DNA from: Cytophagaceae bacterium UBA7467
GTDB lineage: Bacteria > Bacteroidota > Bacteroidia > Cytophagales > Spirosomataceae
Reading direction: 5' to 3'
NCBI GenBank assembly: GCA_002479785.1
Contig: DLPD01000005.1
Coordinates: forward strand, 62,001 to 126,000
DNA length: 64,000 nucleotides
The notes beneath the pieces are model-generated. The model was not told the DNA's origin, ran no database searches, and saw nothing but the letters and a program-made list of their open reading frames with translations. Made by a program: the position numbers and the translations under genes. Position 1 is the stretch's first letter; every line of letters starts with the position of its first letter. Below, piece after piece: positions 62,289-64,000 of this stretch.

Positions 62289-62893
62289 TGTACTTTCGGT
62301 ACTTCCTGTTAGTTTTGTTTATACCATTAGGCCTTCATGCAAAGGACGTGAAGGATTCGGTTCAATTGAAACCGGCAGTGAAAGCTGTAACAAAACCCTA
62401 TAAAATCATTCCTCGACAAGCCACGCTTAAGTCCTTAATGATTCCAGGTTGGGGACAATTGTATAATAGGCAGTATTGGAAATTACCTCTTGTCGCTGGG
62501 GCATTTGTATCCTTAGGTATGATTGCGAATTGGAATGATGTCCGCTATTCAAAGTATAGAGCCTATTATTATGAAGTTTCTAACCACCCGGATGATCCTA
62601 CGTATAAACCACCTACGACAGTGGCGGTTCCTTATGAGGATGGAACAATTCGGGATTTAGATGTCAATCAGTTAAAGCGTTTAACCGACGGATATAGAAG
62701 AAATAGGGATTATACCTATATTGGTATGGTTTTAGCCTGGACTTTGAATGTGGTGGATGCGAATGTGAGTGCACATTTGAAAACATTTGATGTGTCGGAT
62801 GATATCAGTTTAAAGGTGAAACCGACAGTAGATTACCAGCCTTTTTCCCAAAGCTTGGTATCCGGACTCACCTTAACGTTTAATTTTAAATAG
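62288..62893 (+). CDS. DUF5683 domain-containing protein
   Basis: 201 residues with an N-terminal signal peptide (about 1-16) and a DUF5683 core: QATLKSLMIPGWGQLYNRQY (about 44-63), two hydrophobic helices (about 66-82 and 145-162) and the NVVDANVSAHLKTFDVSDD stretch near the end. Family members in Bacteroidota occur next to parB and dapB, as here. The function is unknown. The start overlaps the parB stop by one base. Confidence 0.87.
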   Translation: MYFRYFLLVLFIPLGLHAKDVKDSVQLKPAVKAVTKPYKIIPRQATLKSLMIPGWGQLYNRQYWKLPLVAGAFVSLGMIANWNDVRYSKYRAYYYEVSNHPDDPTYKPPTTVAVPYEDGTIRDLDVNQLKRLTDGYRRNRDYTYIGMVLAWTLNVVDANVSAHLKTFDVSDDISLKVKPTVDYQPFSQSLVSGLTLTFNFK

Positions 62894-62895
62894 AG

Positions 62896-63609
62896 ATGAA
62901 GATAGTATTAATCGGTTATGGTAAAATGGGCAAAGAGATTGAACGCATTGCGTTAGGTCGCGGCCATTCTATTGTAGCTAAAATAGATGTAGATAATCAA
63001 GCCGATTTGCAGGCTTTAACATCTGCTGACGCTGATGTGGCGATTGAATTTTCGAATCCAGCGTCTGCTTACACGAATATATTAACTTGCATTAATAAGC
63101 AAATTCCGGTGGTTTGTGGTACAACGGGTTGGTTAGAAAAGAAGTCAGAAGTAGAGAGTTTGACGAAAGAAAAGAATTCGACCTTCTTTTATGCGTCTAA
63201 TTATTCAATTGGTGTGAACTTGTTTTTTCGTTTGAATAAAATGCTCGCTCAATTGATGGCTCCGCAGAAAGAATACGATATTTATACCAATGAGATTCAT
63301 CATTTAGAAAAGAAAGATTCTCCGAGTGGCACGGCAATTACGATCGCTGAAGGAATTATAGACGCCTATGCGACCAAAGACAAGTGGGTGAATAATGAGA
63401 TTCCGGCGGCGAATGAGGTAGCGATTTGGTCACAGCGCGAGTCAATTATTCCGGGCACGCATACGGTAAAGTATATTTCCAAAGTAGATCAGATCGAGAT
63501 TACCCACGAGGCATTTAGCCGGGAGGGATTTGCCTTAGGCGCTGTGATTGCAGCGGAATGGGTTCAAGATAAAAAAGGAGTCCTTGGTATGGACGATATG
63601 TTAAAATAA
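62896..63609 (+). CDS. dapB: 4-hydroxy-tetrahydrodipicolinate reductase
   Basis: 237 residues, normal for the short Bacteroidota DapB. The N-terminal NAD(P)-binding GYGKMGKEIE (about 7-16) is followed by the VVCGTTGW segment, the catalytic-site EIHHLEKKDSPSGTA (about 133-147) and the C-terminal VLGMDDML. It supplies the lysine and peptidoglycan precursor pathway. It lies 2 bases after DUF5683 and 1 base before lepB, so parA-parB-DUF5683-dapB-lepB can be one transcript. Confidence 0.95.
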   Translation: MKIVLIGYGKMGKEIERIALGRGHSIVAKIDVDNQADLQALTSADADVAIEFSNPASAYTNILTCINKQIPVVCGTTGWLEKKSEVESLTKEKNSTFFYASNYSIGVNLFFRLNKMLAQLMAPQKEYDIYTNEIHHLEKKDSPSGTAITIAEGIIDAYATKDKWVNNEIPAANEVAIWSQRESIIPGTHTVKYISKVDQIEITHEAFSREGFALGAVIAAEWVQDKKGVLGMDDMLK

Positions 63610-63610
63610 G

Positions 63611-64000
63611 ATGCAGGAAACGAAAGAAACACCTAAAAAACAAAAATCGGCATTCAGAGAGTGGTTGGATTCGGTAGCATTTGCTGTAGTAGCAGCCACT
63701 TTAATTCGCTTTTTTATATTTGAAGCCTACACAATTCCAACTCCTTCAATGGAGAGTTCTTTGATGGTAGGGGACTTCTTATTTGTGAGTAAGCTTCACT
63801 ACGGGGTGCGCACACCTAAGACGCCTTTGCAATTACCCTTGACTCACCAAAAGATTTGGTTTACAAATATTCCATCGTATTTACCTTGGTTAGACTTACC
63901 TATTTACCGTCTTCCAGGGTTCTCTTCGGTGAAGCAAGGTGACGCGGTAGTCTTTAATGTGCCTAATTTCGAGGAGGATGGTGATGCACCGGTTGATTTA
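63611..64000 (+). CDS. lepB: Signal peptidase I (partial, 3' end outside window)
   Basis: The first 130 residues of a type I signal peptidase, beginning MQETKETPKKQKSAFRE. One N-terminal membrane helix (about 19-37) is followed by the catalytic box PTPSMESSL with Ser46 as nucleophile and GDFLFVSKLHYG. The frame stays open to the window end, so the rest, including the catalytic Lys region, is not visible. It starts 1 base after dapB. Confidence 0.9.
   Translation, partial: MQETKETPKKQKSAFREWLDSVAFAVVAATLIRFFIFEAYTIPTPSMESSLMVGDFLFVSKLHYGVRTPKTPLQLPLTHQKIWFTNIPSYLPWLDLPIYRLPGFSSVKQGDAVVFNVPNFEEDGDAPVDL

Overview
The window looks like chromosomal DNA of a Bacteroidota species, most likely an aerobic, pigmented member of the Cytophagales. 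The basis is a low-GC, densely packed genome, lineage-typical families (DUF3822 beside coaD, DUF5683, DUF3108, a DUF4105/Lnb-type protein, a 59-residue histone H1-like protein), a Bacteroidota-type tmRNA tag (GNTSYAMAA), almost no Shine-Dalgarno sequences, and several promoters of the Bacteroidota form TTG-N19-TAnnTTTG. I saw no insertion sequence, prophage, CRISPR array, rRNA operon or SusCD pair. Most of the content is core genome.

Layout. 0-4.6 kb: tail of an unidentified gene, an AddB-like nuclease, an SCP2-domain protein and mnmE. 4.6-7.3 kb: a MoxR-type AAA+ ATPase and a VWA protein on the minus strand. 7.4-9.9 kb: a lone CrtA-like carotenoid monooxygenase, then an amt-glnB unit. 9.9-15.2 kb: a GH20 hexosaminidase and a NUC1 nuclease facing a GH88/GH105 hydrolase and kduI. 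15.2-21.9 kb: an unknown gene overlapping a short miaA, tRNA-Ser(UGA), rsmI, an Lnb-like membrane protein, a DUF5916 outer-membrane protein and threonine aldolase. 21.9-25.4 kb: rhaM, a second GH105 enzyme and a six-hairpin glycosidase. 25.5-29.7 kb: a small membrane protein, a proline aminopeptidase, tmRNA, and a divergent lrp-ald pair. 29.7-41 kb: RecD-like helicase, pabC, pabB, alaS, a MerR regulator, dprA, pyrE, a NUDIX protein, coaD, DUF3822 and an ABC-F ATPase. 41-50.5 kb: gapN, then a minus-strand run queA-ispD-RND exporter-MFS-small ORF, photolyase and DUF3108. 50.6-64 kb: recA, dnaA, a lipid kinase, a MaoC hydratase, the histone-like gene, an alpha-oxoamine synthase, ggt, a VIT transporter, a peptide transporter, parA-parB, DUF5683, dapB and the start of lepB.

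How the genes work together. kduI, two unsaturated uronyl hydrolases, rhaM and a six-hairpin glycosidase together suggest processing of pectin or rhamnogalacturonan fragments, split over two small loci without a transport system. amt-glnB is an ammonium uptake and sensing unit, lrp-ald an alanine catabolic switch, and pabB-pabC make the folate precursor. Short or negative intergenic distances and overlapping convergent 3' ends are frequent. Intrinsic terminators mark the ends after crtA, tRNA-Ser, the DUF protein at 26.0 kb, pepP/tmRNA, ABC-F/gapN, recA/dnaA and the MaoC gene.

I did not find a clearly new multi-gene system. The items best worth a second look are the short MiaA lacking its insertion region with its overlapping unknown partner, the ABC-F protein with one doubly degenerate ATP site, the six-hairpin glycosidase coupled to RhaM and GH105, the MoxR-VWA pair, the structured dnaA leader, and the leader hairpin before ald.
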